Of a stretch of DNA of 64,000 bases, positions 52,516 to 61,526 are shown in pieces. Source of the DNA: Cumulibacter soli (lineage in GTDB: Bacteria > Actinomycetota > Actinomycetes > Mycobacteriales > Antricoccaceae). The stretch lies in assembly GCF_004382795.1 (NCBI RefSeq), contig NZ_SMSG01000001.1, forward strand, positions 434,001 through 498,000. Reading direction: 5' to 3'. Both the position numbers and the translations under genes were made by a program. Numbering within the stretch: position 1 is the stretch's first letter; the number at the start of each line of letters is the position of its first letter. The notes beneath the pieces were generated by a model, which was not told where the DNA came from, ran no database searches, and saw only the letters and a list, made by a program, of their open reading frames with translations.

Positions 52516-54027
52516 CTAGGGGTGTTCGGGCTTCACGAAGGGGAACAGGATCGTTTCGCGGATCCCGCGGCCGGTGAACACCTGGAGCATCCGGTCGATC
52601 CCGAGCCCCACACCACCGGTCGGCGGCATGCCGTATTCGAGCGCGCGTAGGAAGTCCTCGTCGACCTGCATGGCCTCGACGTCCCCGCCGGCCCGCTGCG
52701 CCGCCTGCTCGACGAACCGTTCACGCTGAATCACTGGATCGACCAGCTCGGAGTACCCCGTACCGCACTCCATCCCGTCGATGTAGAGGTCCCACTTCTC
52801 CACTACACCCTCGATCGAGCGGTGCGCGCGCACCAGCGGCGAAGTGTCAACCGGGAAATCGCATACGAACACCGGCCCGGCGAGTAACTCCTGACTCGTC
52901 GCTTCGAAAATCTCCTCGAGCACCTTGCCCGCCACCCACGCCGGGTTGACTTTCACCCCGACCTTCTCGGCGACCTGACGCAACTCGTCCAACGACGTCG
53001 CCGGCGTCAGCGGCACCCCGGAGCCCTCCGAAGCCAACTCGTACAGCGAGCGCTTCGGCCATTCCCCTGACAGGTCCCGCACCGAGCCATCCCATCGCTC
53101 GATCTGTAGCGAGCCGACCGCATCAAGCGCGGCCTGCTGGTAGATCTCCCGGGACAGGTCAGCGACGTCGTTGTAGTCGGCGTATGCCTGGTAGTACTCC
53201 AGCATCACGAATTCGGGCGAATGGGTCGAGTCCGCGCCCTCATTGCGGAAGTTTCGGTTGATCTCGAAGACCCTGTCGATTCCACCCACAACACAACGCT
53301 TCAGGTAGAGCTCGGGCGCGATGCGCAGGAACACGTTTTCGTCGTACGCGTTGTAGTACGTCGTGAACGGGCGAGCAGTCGCCCCGCCCTGCACTGCCTG
53401 CAGCATCGGCGTCTCGACTTCGATGAAGTCGCGCTGAGAAAGCGTACGGCGGATCGACGCGATCGCAGCGCCGCGAGTCTCGACCATCTTGCGGGCCTCG
53501 GGACGCACGATGAGGTCGGCGTACCGCTGGCGGATCCGCGTCTCCTCATTCATCGCCTTGTGCGCGACCGGCAGCGGTCGGATCGCCTTAGCGGTGATCG
53601 CCCAGTCATCGGCCATCACCGACAGTTCTCCGCGGCGACTCGTGATGACCTCACCTGTCACGAAGATGTGATCGCCCAGATCGACGTCGGCCTTCCAGCG
53701 CGCCAGCGACTCCTCACCGACACTCGCCAGCGACAGCATCGCCTGGAGTTCGACGCCGCCCTCACGCAACGTCGCGAAGCACAACTTGCCGGTGTTGCGC
53801 ATGAAGATCAGGCGTCCGGTGACGCCAACCTTCTGGCCGGTCTGAGTATCGACGGGCAAATCCGGGTACTTCTCGCGTACGGCGGCCAGCGACGTGGTGC
53901 GATCGACGCCGACGACGTACGGCTCGATGCCGTCGTTCAGCAAGCGGTCGCGCTTTTCGCGGCGAATCCGCAGCTGCTCTGGGAGGTCGTCGTCGGTCAC
54001 GGGTACGTCGTTAGGGTTCTGCGCCAC
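52516..54027 (-). CDS. lysS: Lysyl-tRNA synthetase (class II)
   Basis: A 503-residue class II lysyl-tRNA synthetase. The N-terminal OB-fold ('KVGVTGRLIFMRNTGKLCF') is followed by motif 1 'FIEVETPML', motif 2 'FRNEGADSTHSPEF' near residue 275 and motif 3 'GVGLGIDRMLQVFTG' near 475. GTG 54027 is chosen because AAGG lies 8 nt upstream; the longer frame adds an unrelated Arg-rich N-terminus. In mycobacteria lysS lies a few genes from clpC; here about 37 kb separate them. Confidence 0.95.
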   Translation of the reverse strand: MAQNPNDVPVTDDDLPEQLRIRREKRDRLLNDGIEPYVVGVDRTTSLAAVREKYPDLPVDTQTGQKVGVTGRLIFMRNTGKLCFATLREGGVELQAMLSLASVGEESLARWKADVDLGDHIFVTGEVITSRRGELSVMADDWAITAKAIRPLPVAHKAMNEETRIRQRYADLIVRPEARKMVETRGAAIASIRRTLSQRDFIEVETPMLQAVQGGATARPFTTYYNAYDENVFLRIAPELYLKRCVVGGIDRVFEINRNFRNEGADSTHSPEFVMLEYYQAYADYNDVADLSREIYQQAALDAVGSLQIERWDGSVRDLSGEWPKRSLYELASEGSGVPLTPATSLDELRQVAEKVGVKVNPAWVAGKVLEEIFEATSQELLAGPVFVCDFPVDTSPLVRAHRSIEGVVEKWDLYIDGMECGTGYSELVDPVIQRERFVEQAAQRAGGDVEAMQVDEDFLRALEYGMPPTGGVGLGIDRMLQVFTGRGIRETILFPFVKPEHP

Positions 54028-54143
54028 GGCAAGCACCTTACTCGGCGCTATGAAAGCCGGGGAATCGTAGCGGCGATGCTTGGAACCATCGCACCTCTGG
54101 CGGCATCCTGGTATCGAGAACACAGGACGACGAAGGAGTCGAT

Positions 54144-54572
54144 ATGCGGATGGCACTGATGGTGATCGGCTGGGTTGTATTCGTGGCGGGCGCGGGAATG
54201 CTCATCCTGCTCATCGCCGACGGCACCGGCAAAACAGACAGTCAGGTGTTGGCAAACCCGTCCGCGGGCATCATGGTCGCCGGAGCCATCCTCGTGCTGG
54301 CCGGTGTCCTCAGCGGCCGAGCGTCGACACCCACGACGCTCGGCATGAGCCAGCCGTACGCCCCACCCGCGCCGCCGCAGCCGACGTCGGCCCCGATCGC
54401 CGGAGCACCGTCCCCAGCTCTGGGACAGCAGCCCGGCGCAGCAATCAGCGGGATGCAGCCTGGCACTGGGGCTCAGCCGGTTAGCGGAGTTCAGCCCACC
54501 AGCGGCCCGAGCACAGGCCAGCAACCCACCAGCGGTCAGCAGTTCGGGCAATCCGGCGGATTCGGCAACTAG
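54144..54572 (+). CDS. Small membrane protein with Pro/Gln-rich tail
   Basis: A 142-residue protein with two hydrophobic helices (about residues 4-26 and 41-58) and a long low-complexity C-terminal tail. The tail repeats short Pro/Gly/Gln words such as 'QPTSGP', 'QQPTSGQQ' and 'QPGTGAQPVSG'. AAGGAG precedes the ATG. No family is recognised; such proteins are common in actinobacteria. It is divergent from lysS and convergent with the acetyltransferase, with a hairpin between. Confidence 0.75.
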   Translation: MRMALMVIGWVVFVAGAGMLILLIADGTGKTDSQVLANPSAGIMVAGAILVLAGVLSGRASTPTTLGMSQPYAPPAPPQPTSAPIAGAPSPALGQQPGAAISGMQPGTGAQPVSGVQPTSGPSTGQQPTSGQQFGQSGGFGN

Positions 54573-54619
54573 CGCGCCGAGTCAACGACGCGGCATCAAC
54601 GACGCTGGATCAACGACAA

Positions 54620-54647
54620 GGGCCTGGAACCAACTGGTTCCAGGCCC
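54620..54647. terminator. 12-bp hairpin between convergent genes
   Basis: GGGCCTGGAACC and GGTTCCAGGCCC flank the 4-nt loop AACT. It lies 48 bp after the membrane-protein stop and 10 bp before the acetyltransferase stop on the other strand. Confidence 0.7.
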
Positions 54648-54656
54648 CGCGTCGTC

Positions 54657-55106
54657 TCAGATTCCTTTGGAAAGTTTGACGACCTCTTCGCCGTACCCAA
54701 TCGCTGCGTAGAAATCGCGCGCCGTCTGGTTCTTCGCGGGCGTCTCGATGTGCAGCCAGCGGTGTCCGCGGCCAGCTGCCCACTCTTCACAGGCTGTCAT
54801 CAACGCGGTACCAACACCTTGCCGCGAGACGCGCTCCTGCACCGCGAGGCCGTCGACGTACGCCTCTTTCTGCCCGACCAACTGGCCCTTGATGAACACT
54901 TTCACCATGCCGGCGACGCCCTGCTCATCCTCGGCTACGAACACTGCCTGCGGGGTCTGCTGAACCTGCTGGGCCTCGAGCATCCACTCGACGGTGTCGA
55001 TGGGGCCAGTGCCGTCGTCGTGAAACGGGTTCACGTTCTCCATCAGGCGCGGCGCCAGCTGTAGGCACGCTTCACGATCGCGCTCTTCGAACGGGCGGAT
55101 ATTCAT
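54657..55106 (-). CDS. GNAT-family N-acetyltransferase
   Basis: A 149-residue acetyltransferase. The fold opens 'MNIRPFEERDREACLQLAP', and the acetyl-CoA loop is 'VQERVSRQGVGTALMTACEE' type (core 'RQGVGTAL', about residues 95-102), followed by 'AAIGYGEE'. The substrate is unknown. ATG 55106 has GGAGGA directly upstream; the longer frame is rejected. Confidence 0.88.
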   Translation of the reverse strand: MNIRPFEERDREACLQLAPRLMENVNPFHDDGTGPIDTVEWMLEAQQVQQTPQAVFVAEDEQGVAGMVKVFIKGQLVGQKEAYVDGLAVQERVSRQGVGTALMTACEEWAAGRGHRWLHIETPAKNQTARDFYAAIGYGEEVVKLSKGI

Positions 55107-55330
55107 GGGTCCTCCACTCATCGAGGTTGTGCTGCCGAGATCGTAGTTGGCATCTCGACGATCACCACGACACAGCCTGGGTGATGCCGCGCCGCACATT
55201 GTTGTGTAGCGATCAACCTACGACAGACACCGCCCGCGGCGCCCGCCCACCCTGGACCGGCGCGGATTCGAATCGGATTCGGTTTACGGGTAATCTGCCG
55301 TGCAAGCGCTCACCAACACTGGAGGTCCGC

Positions 55331-56095
55331 ATGGGCGAGAAGCTCAACCGTTTCACTGGAAAGTCCGCGATCATCACCGGCGGTAGCCGCGGGATCGGAT
55401 TGGGCATCGCCCAGGCGATCATCAACGAGGGCGGCGAAGTCATCATCACCGGCCGCAAACCTGAGCAGTTGGAGGAGGCGGCCAAGGAGCTCAACGCGCC
55501 TGATCGCGTGCTCACCCTGGCCGGGAACGCCTCGCACGACGACCACCGGCAGGAACTGGTCGACCTCGCGATGAGCAAGTTCGGCAAGATCGATCACGTC
55601 GTCGGCAACGTCGGCATCAACCCGTTCTACGGGTCGACGCTCGACCTCCCGCTGGACACCGCGCGCAAGGTGCTCGACACCAATATCGTCTCGACCCTCG
55701 GCCTGATCCAGCTCGCCTGGCACGCGAGCATGAAGGAGAACGGCGGCTCGATCGTGATCGTCGCTTCGGTCGCCGGCCTACGCTCGGCCGGCCCGATCGG
55801 CATCTACGGCACGTCCAAGGCGGGCCTGATCCAGCTCACCCAGCAACTGTCGACGGATATGGCTCCCAAGGTCCGCGTGAATGCGATCTCCCCAGCAGTC
55901 GTCAAGACGCGCTTTGCCGAGGCGCTGTACATCGACAAGGAAGACGAGGTGCGCGCTCGCTACCCACTGAACCGCCTCGGCACCCCGGAGGACACCGGCG
56001 CGACCGCCGCCTTCCTACTCTCGGACGACGCGGGCTGGATCACCGGCCAGAACATCGTGCTGGACGGCGGTTCGTTGCACCAGTCCGCCACCTGA
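55331..56095 (+). CDS. Short-chain dehydrogenase/reductase (SDR)
   Basis: A 254-residue classical SDR with 'TGGSRGIGLGIAQA' near residue 17 and 'GNVGINPFYG' in place of the common NNAG. The catalytic Ser lies in 'IVASVAGLRSAG' and 'YGTSKAG' near 158 gives the Tyr and Lys. GGAGG precedes ATG 55331 by 5 nt. The C-terminal 'DDAGWITGQNIVLDGG' is typical of oxoacyl-reductase-like enzymes. A true intrinsic terminator follows, inside the end of the convergent gene. Confidence 0.9.
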   Translation: MGEKLNRFTGKSAIITGGSRGIGLGIAQAIINEGGEVIITGRKPEQLEEAAKELNAPDRVLTLAGNASHDDHRQELVDLAMSKFGKIDHVVGNVGINPFYGSTLDLPLDTARKVLDTNIVSTLGLIQLAWHASMKENGGSIVIVASVAGLRSAGPIGIYGTSKAGLIQLTQQLSTDMAPKVRVNAISPAVVKTRFAEALYIDKEDEVRARYPLNRLGTPEDTGATAAFLLSDDAGWITGQNIVLDGGSLHQSAT

Positions 56096-56120
56096 TCACC
56101 CCAGTTACGCATCGACCCGA

Positions 56121-56747
56121 TTACGTGTCGACCCAACTGGAGCCGGTCTCATCAATGAGGCCGGCTCCTTTTGTCAACGAGGCCAGCACGCCGTTCGCCT
56201 CCCCGAGCAGGTCCGGAGCGAGAGCGCCACGGATGATCGCGTCGGCCGCGTAATCAGCGCCCGCGACGTCGAGGCCAATGCTGCGCATCGCGTTCTCGAC
56301 CCGGCCAACGTCGGCGATCGGAACAGTCACCTCAACACGTACCGCCCGTCGGCGGCGCCGTACGCCCGCTGTATCCAAGCCCGCGAGGGTCGCGTCGGTG
56401 TACGCGCGAACAAGACCGCCCGCGCCAAGCAGGGTGCCGCCGAAGTACCGCGTGACGACGACGACCACATCGCTGAGCTCACGCCCGGTGACCGCACCCA
56501 GGATCGGCGCACCGGCGGTACCGGACGGCTCACCATCATCGTTCGAGCGGGAAATCTCGCCGGCCGGGCCGAGCACGAAGGCACTGCAGTGGTGCCGCGC
56601 ATCCCAGTACTGCTTACGGCACCCTTCGATCACCGCGCGCGCCGCGCCCTCATCGCCCACCCTGCGGATCCGGGCGAGGAAGCGCGAGCGTTTCACCTCG
56701 ATCTCGGCATCAGCGTCCTTCGCGACGGTTCGATACTCCTCGACCAT
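56121..56747 (-). CDS. YigZ/IMPACT (UPF0029) family protein
   Basis: A 208-residue protein of the YigZ family. The signature 'SNDDGEPSGTAGAPILGAV' (about residues 67-85) and 'VVVVVTRYFGGTLLGAGGLVRAY' type block (core 'RYFGGTLLG') are exact matches. A C-terminal DUF1949-like domain follows. The family is near-universal and is linked to ribosome-related or proline-peptidase-related functions, without a fixed role. Its last 50 bases overlap the terminator of the SDR gene. Confidence 0.9.
   Translation of the reverse strand: MVEEYRTVAKDADAEIEVKRSRFLARIRRVGDEGAARAVIEGCRKQYWDARHHCSAFVLGPAGEISRSNDDGEPSGTAGAPILGAVTGRELSDVVVVVTRYFGGTLLGAGGLVRAYTDATLAGLDTAGVRRRRRAVRVEVTVPIADVGRVENAMRSIGLDVAGADYAADAIIRGALAPDLLGEANGVLASLTKGAGLIDETGSSWVDT
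56139..56172 (+). terminator. Intrinsic terminator of SDR within yigZ-like gene
   Basis: GGAGCCGGTCTCAT pairs with ATGAGGCCGGCTCC (one G-T pair) around CA and is followed by TTTT. It lies 44 bp after the SDR stop, entirely within the coding end of the convergent YigZ-family gene. Confidence 0.8.
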
Positions 56748-56855
56748 CCCGCCACTCTAGGCGGACGCTCGACGCTGCGGGACAAGCCGACGCGCGCGGG
56801 CGTGGAGCATTGGTCGGATGTGTCGGCACCTGCGCATTCCGGATACGGTTCAGGG

Positions 56856-57545
56856 ATGAGGGAGATCAAGGTTCTGGCGTTCGACACCTTCGGCACAGTC
56901 GTCGACTGGCACGGCAGCATCGTTGCCGAAATGGCGCGGATCGCTCCGCACGTCGACGCCGATAAATTCGTCCGGGCGTGGCGCGCCGGTTACTTCCGCA
57001 CCACCGCCGAGTGCGTTGCGAACGGTCAATGGCGGGTCGTGGATGACCTGCATCGCGAGATTCTCGGCGAAATCGCACCATCGTTTCAGCTCGACCTCGA
57101 TGAGGCGGCCATGGATGATCTGAACCTGGTGTGGCACCGGTTGGACCCGTGGCCCGACTCGATCCCAGGGCTGGTTCGCCTGCGCGAGAAGTTCACTGTT
57201 ACGCCACTGTCCAACGGTGGCATCGCGTTGTTGACGAACATGGCCAAGCGCGCCGGGATCCCGTGGGACCTCATTCTGTCCGCGGAGGTCTTTCACGCCT
57301 ATAAGCCCGATCCACGCGCCTACTTGGGCGCAGCTGAGGTCATGCGGGTCCGCCCCGATCAGGTGATGATGGTGGCCGCGCACCACCGCGACCTGGACGC
57401 CGCGAAGGCGGCCGGCCTCCACACCGCCTACATCGAACGACCGCTGGAAAATGGCCTCGCGCACCCTAAGGACGTCTCGGCGTCACCTGAACATCCATTG
57501 CATTTCACCGATATAGAGTCGTTAGCCGACCATCTCGGATGTTAA
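56856..57545 (+). CDS. Haloacid dehalogenase type II-like hydrolase
   Basis: A 229-residue HAD-superfamily enzyme most like (S)-2-haloacid dehalogenases. The nucleophile Asp10 is in 'AFDTFGTVVDW'. 'TPLSNGG' near residue 113, 'YKPDPRAYLGAAEVM' near 148 and 'MVAAHHRDLDAAKAAG' near 170 match the type II pattern. Whether it acts on haloacids or phosphates is not certain. ATG 56856 is chosen since the Asp motif follows directly; the longer frame is unrelated. Confidence 0.88.
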   Translation: MREIKVLAFDTFGTVVDWHGSIVAEMARIAPHVDADKFVRAWRAGYFRTTAECVANGQWRVVDDLHREILGEIAPSFQLDLDEAAMDDLNLVWHRLDPWPDSIPGLVRLREKFTVTPLSNGGIALLTNMAKRAGIPWDLILSAEVFHAYKPDPRAYLGAAEVMRVRPDQVMMVAAHHRDLDAAKAAGLHTAYIERPLENGLAHPKDVSASPEHPLHFTDIESLADHLGC

Positions 57546-57665
57546 AGATGGCCTAATTGTTCGATTCATATCGATATAATTAGACACGTCTCGCCCTCCC
57601 CCTCGCGATGAGCCGACGCGCCATAATGAAGTTCCCGTAACTCAACCTTGGAGCCCGGCCCGTCA
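57546..57665 (+). promoter_or_regulatory. A+T-rich promoter region of peptide synthetase
   Basis: This spacer is strikingly A+T-rich. A perfect TATAAT lies at 57575-57580. It sits in a broken dyad: CTAATT at 57553-57558 pairs with AATTAG at 57578-57583, and inside it TCGAT (57561-57565) pairs with ATCGA (57570-57574). A regulator bound there would cover the -10. A clear -35 was not found. Confidence 0.55.
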
Positions 57666-60600
57666 ATGTCTAGCCTCCTGCGCGGCCATCTTCGACCCGA
57701 CGAACGCACCCTGGTCGACGTCCTTTACGCCACCGCACAGGCCCATCCCGGCAAGCCCGCGCTCGACGACGGTGACACCGTCCTGTCCTATAGCGAATTG
57801 ATCTCGCAGGCCGAGCGGATCGCTGCCGGATTACATGCTCGCGGCGTACGCCGAGGCTCGCGCGTGGGTGTACGCATCACCTCCGGTACTCGCGAGCTCT
57901 ACCTCGCGATCGTCGGCATCCTGATCGCCGGCGCCGCATACGTTCCCATTGACGCCGACGATCCGGACGAGCGCGCCGAACTGGTCTTCGGGCAGGCCGA
58001 GGTGGACGCCGTACTCGATTCGATCGAGGGTGTCCACGAACTACTGCACAGCGCAGGGCCCGCTCCCGAACGACCGGGGCTGGACGACGACTGCTGGATC
58101 ATCTTTACCTCCGGCTCCACCGGCATGCCCAAAGGTGTCGCCGTCCAGCACCGCTCTGGCGCGGCGTTTGTGGACGCCGAAGCCCAGATGTTCCTGCAGA
58201 GCGAGCCCATCGGTCCGCACGATCGGGTACTCGCCGGTTTGTCCGTGGCCTTCGATGCCTCGTGCGAGGAGATGTGGCTGGCGTGGCGGTACGGCGCTGC
58301 GCTTGTGCCCGCTCCGCGAGCGCTGGTCCGCACCGGCGCGGACCTCGGCCCGTGGTTGACCAATCGCGACATCACGATCGTGTCGACCGTCCCCACTCTG
58401 GCGGCACTGTGGCCGGCCGAAACTCTCGAGGACATCCGGCTGCTGATCTTCGGCGGCGAAGCCTGCCCGCCCGAACTCGCCGCGCGCCTGGTCACCGAGG
58501 GCCGCGAGGTCTGGAACACCTACGGACCGACCGAAGCGACCGTCGTGGCCTGCGGCGCACAGTTGACTGGCGAACCACCGATCCGAATCGGCCTCCCGCT
58601 GGACGGCTGGGACCTCGAGGTCGTCGGCCCCGACGACCAGCCCGTCGCCGAAGGCGAGACCGGAGAACTCATCATCGGCGGCGTCGGCCTCGCGCGCTAT
58701 CTCGATCCCGTCAAAGACGCAGAGAAGTACATTGCGATGCCGACCCTGGGATGGGATCGCGCCTACCGCTCGGGCGATCTCGTCGTCCGCGACGAAGAAG
58801 GCCTGTTGTTCGTCGGTCGCGCCGACGAACAGATCAAACTCGGCGGCCGCCGCATCGAATTGGGCGAGGTCGATTCGGCACTGCAGGCGCTCGACGGTGT
58901 GCAAGGTGCCGCGGCTGCCGTCAAACAAACACCCACCGGCAACCAGCTCCTCGTGGGGTACGTTGTACCGCACGAGGGCTTCGACCCCGCGGTGGCGCGC
59001 GAACGCCTTCAGCAAGAACTCCCGTCCGCCTTGGTGCCGCTGATTGCCGTGGTCGAGGACTTACCGACGCGTACGTCCGGCAAGGTCGACCGCAACGCGC
59101 TGCCCTGGCCGCTACCGGACATGGGTGCTGACGACGAGGTCGAACAACTCGACCGCACCGCGGGGTGGGTCGCTGAAATGTTCGGCAAGGTGCTGGGCGT
59201 GACGCCGTCCGGCCGCGGGTTCGATTTCTTCGCGCACGGCGGTGGCAGCCTCACCGCCGCCCAGTTGATCAGCCAATTGCGCTCGCGATTCCCCGAGGTC
59301 ACCGTGGCCGATCTATATGGCCAACCGAGCGTCGGCGCGATGGCTGACTTCCTGGACTCGCGTACGCGCGCGCTACAACCCAGTAGCCGCCGCGAGCACG
59401 TCGAGCCGACCAGGCTGCGCACTCAACTGCTGCAGGTTGGCCTCAGCATCGCGATCAACACCGTCGCCGGCCTCCGCTGGGTGGTAGTCCTGCTGTTGCT
59501 GACGAACATCGCCGGCGGGCTGGGCGGGCTCGACCTGCCACATGTCTCCTGGTGGTTCGTCGGTTCGGCCGCCGTTGTGCTGCTTACCCCGTTCGGACGG
59601 ATGCTGTTGGCAGCCGGCGGCATCCGGCTGCTGCTGCGCAATGCGCACCCCGGCGTGTATCCGCGCGGCGGGCGGATACACATCAAACTGTGGGCAGCCG
59701 AACGGCTCGCCGATGCAGTCGGGGCGATCAACCTCGCGGGCGCACCGTGGATCGCGTACTACGCACGTGCGCTGGGCTGCACGATCGGTAAGAATGTCGA
59801 TCTGCACTCGCTACCGCCGGTTACCGGCCTGCTCACGCTCGGCAAGCAGTGTTCGATCGAACCCGAGGTCGATCTATCCGGCTATTGGATCGATGGCGAT
59901 ACGTTGCACATCGGGGAGATCATTGTCGGCGCCCGCGCCAGCGTCGGATCCCGTTCGCATCTGGCCGGCGGCGCGGCCATCGGCAAGGACTCCGATATCG
60001 CGCCCGGTTCGGCCGTATTCGGCGACGTTCCACCCGGGGAGTACTGGAGCGGCTCCCCCGCGAAACGCAAATCCCGCGTGCGCCATCCGTGGCCCGAAGA
60101 ACGACCGTCGTCGAACAAGTTTTGGCTCGGCGTGTACGCCGTGTCCTCGGTCGCGTTGTCGCTAATCCCGGTGATCAGCGCGGCGCTCGCGCTGCTGATC
60201 GTGCACGCGATCATCGGTGACGCATCGACGTGGGGCGCGATCATCGACCGCACGCTGCTAGCGGTCCCGGCCGCGGCTGCGGCCGGGTTCGTGCTGCTGG
60301 CCGCCCTGACGCTGATCACGGTGCGGACGCTGGGCTGGCTAATTTCCGAGGGCACCTACCCGGTACGGAGCCGGGTCGGCTGGGCCGCCTGGGCGACCGA
60401 GCGGACCTTGGACGCCGCCCGCACCTACCTGTTCCCGATCTACGCCAGCCTATTTACGCCTGGTTGGCTGCGGCTCCTCGGCGCGAAGGTGGGTAAGAAC
60501 GTCGAGGCGTCGACCGTGCTGTTGATTCCGAAGTTGGCACAGGTCCGCGACGGCGCTTTCCTCGCCGACGACACGATGATCGCCTCGTACGAACTCGGCG

Positions 60601-61523
60601 GCGGATGGATGCGGCTGAACAAGGTGAAGATCGGCAAGCGCGCCTTCATCGGAAACTCCGGTATGGCCGGCGGCGGGCACAACGTATCGAAAAACAGCCT
60701 GGTGGCGGTGCTCTCGGTCGCGCCGACGAAGTCCAAAGCAGGTACGTCGTGGCTGGGCAGCCCGCCGGTGAAGCTTCCCCGTAACGCCCAAGATGTCGAC
60801 AAGACGCTGACTCATAAGCCATCCAAGCAGCTCAAGATCAAGCGCGGCCTGGTCGAACTGTGTCGCGCGATCCCGGTGATGGTCACCGTAGCGATCGCGT
60901 TCGGTGTCCTGCTCGCATTGGCGTGGCTCTGGGCGACGTTCGCGCTATGGGTCGCCTTCCTACTATCCGGTGCCGTCCTGGCGGTCGCGGGAGCAGCCGC
61001 CGCCGCAATCACCACCCTGGCGAAGTGGCTTGTCGTGGGTCGGATCGGACAGATCGAGCGACCGCTGTGGTCGTCCTTCGTGTGGCGTAACGAGGTGGTC
61101 GATGCATTCGTCGAGCTCGTCGCCGCACCCTGGTTCGCGATGCCGGCGACTGGTACACCGCTGCTGAATATCTGGCTGCGTTCGATCGGCGCAAAGATTG
61201 GCCGCGGTGTGTGGTGTGAGTCGTACTGGTTGCCCGAAGCCGACCTGGTCACCCTGGACGCCGGCTCCACAGTCAACCGCGGCTGCGTGGTGCAGACCCA
61301 CCTGTTTCACGATCGCGTGATGTCCATGGACACGGTGCACCTCGCGCCTGGCGCCACCCTCGGCCCGAACAGCGTTATCCTGCCCGCAGCCGCCATCGAC
61401 GAAGCCGCGACCGTCGGTCCCGCGTCACTGGTGATGCGGGGCGAAAGCGTTCCGGCCGGGTCACTGTGGCAAGGTAACCCGATCGGCCCTTGGTCGAAAA
61501 ACATCCCCGCACTGAAGGACTGA
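57666..61523 (+). CDS. Pls/PosA-type single-module peptide synthetase
   Basis: A 1285-residue membrane peptide synthetase of the Pls/PosA family. The adenylation domain (about 20-480) shows 'TSGSTGMPKG', 'FDASCEE', 'NTYGPTEATV' and 'GRADEQIKLGGRR'. The carrier domain has its phosphopantetheine Ser in 'HGGGSL' near 527. There is no condensation or thioesterase domain; instead about six membrane helices alternate with three hexapeptide-repeat (left-handed helix) domains near 700-805, 940-1045 and 1165-1280. This layout equals that of epsilon-poly-lysine synthetase, about 1300 residues. Pocket residues read DAESIGTVVK. ATG 57666 is preferred to TTG 57648. Confidence 0.9.
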   Translation: MSSLLRGHLRPDERTLVDVLYATAQAHPGKPALDDGDTVLSYSELISQAERIAAGLHARGVRRGSRVGVRITSGTRELYLAIVGILIAGAAYVPIDADDPDERAELVFGQAEVDAVLDSIEGVHELLHSAGPAPERPGLDDDCWIIFTSGSTGMPKGVAVQHRSGAAFVDAEAQMFLQSEPIGPHDRVLAGLSVAFDASCEEMWLAWRYGAALVPAPRALVRTGADLGPWLTNRDITIVSTVPTLAALWPAETLEDIRLLIFGGEACPPELAARLVTEGREVWNTYGPTEATVVACGAQLTGEPPIRIGLPLDGWDLEVVGPDDQPVAEGETGELIIGGVGLARYLDPVKDAEKYIAMPTLGWDRAYRSGDLVVRDEEGLLFVGRADEQIKLGGRRIELGEVDSALQALDGVQGAAAAVKQTPTGNQLLVGYVVPHEGFDPAVARERLQQELPSALVPLIAVVEDLPTRTSGKVDRNALPWPLPDMGADDEVEQLDRTAGWVAEMFGKVLGVTPSGRGFDFFAHGGGSLTAAQLISQLRSRFPEVTVADLYGQPSVGAMADFLDSRTRALQPSSRREHVEPTRLRTQLLQVGLSIAINTVAGLRWVVVLLLLTNIAGGLGGLDLPHVSWWFVGSAAVVLLTPFGRMLLAAGGIRLLLRNAHPGVYPRGGRIHIKLWAAERLADAVGAINLAGAPWIAYYARALGCTIGKNVDLHSLPPVTGLLTLGKQCSIEPEVDLSGYWIDGDTLHIGEIIVGARASVGSRSHLAGGAAIGKDSDIAPGSAVFGDVPPGEYWSGSPAKRKSRVRHPWPEERPSSNKFWLGVYAVSSVALSLIPVISAALALLIVHAIIGDASTWGAIIDRTLLAVPAAAAAGFVLLAALTLITVRTLGWLISEGTYPVRSRVGWAAWATERTLDAARTYLFPIYASLFTPGWLRLLGAKVGKNVEASTVLLIPKLAQVRDGAFLADDTMIASYELGGGWMRLNKVKIGKRAFIGNSGMAGGGHNVSKNSLVAVLSVAPTKSKAGTSWLGSPPVKLPRNAQDVDKTLTHKPSKQLKIKRGLVELCRAIPVMVTVAIAFGVLLALAWLWATFALWVAFLLSGAVLAVAGAAAAAITTLAKWLVVGRIGQIERPLWSSFVWRNEVVDAFVELVAAPWFAMPATGTPLLNIWLRSIGAKIGRGVWCESYWLPEADLVTLDAGSTVNRGCVVQTHLFHDRVMSMDTVHLAPGATLGPNSVILPAAAIDEAATVGPASLVMRGESVPAGSLWQGNPIGPWSKNIPALKD

Positions 61524-61526
61524 CGC

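Noticed and set aside
52241-54159. Long plus-strand frames opposite lysS
   Set aside because: They are antisense shadows of lysS and lack family motifs.
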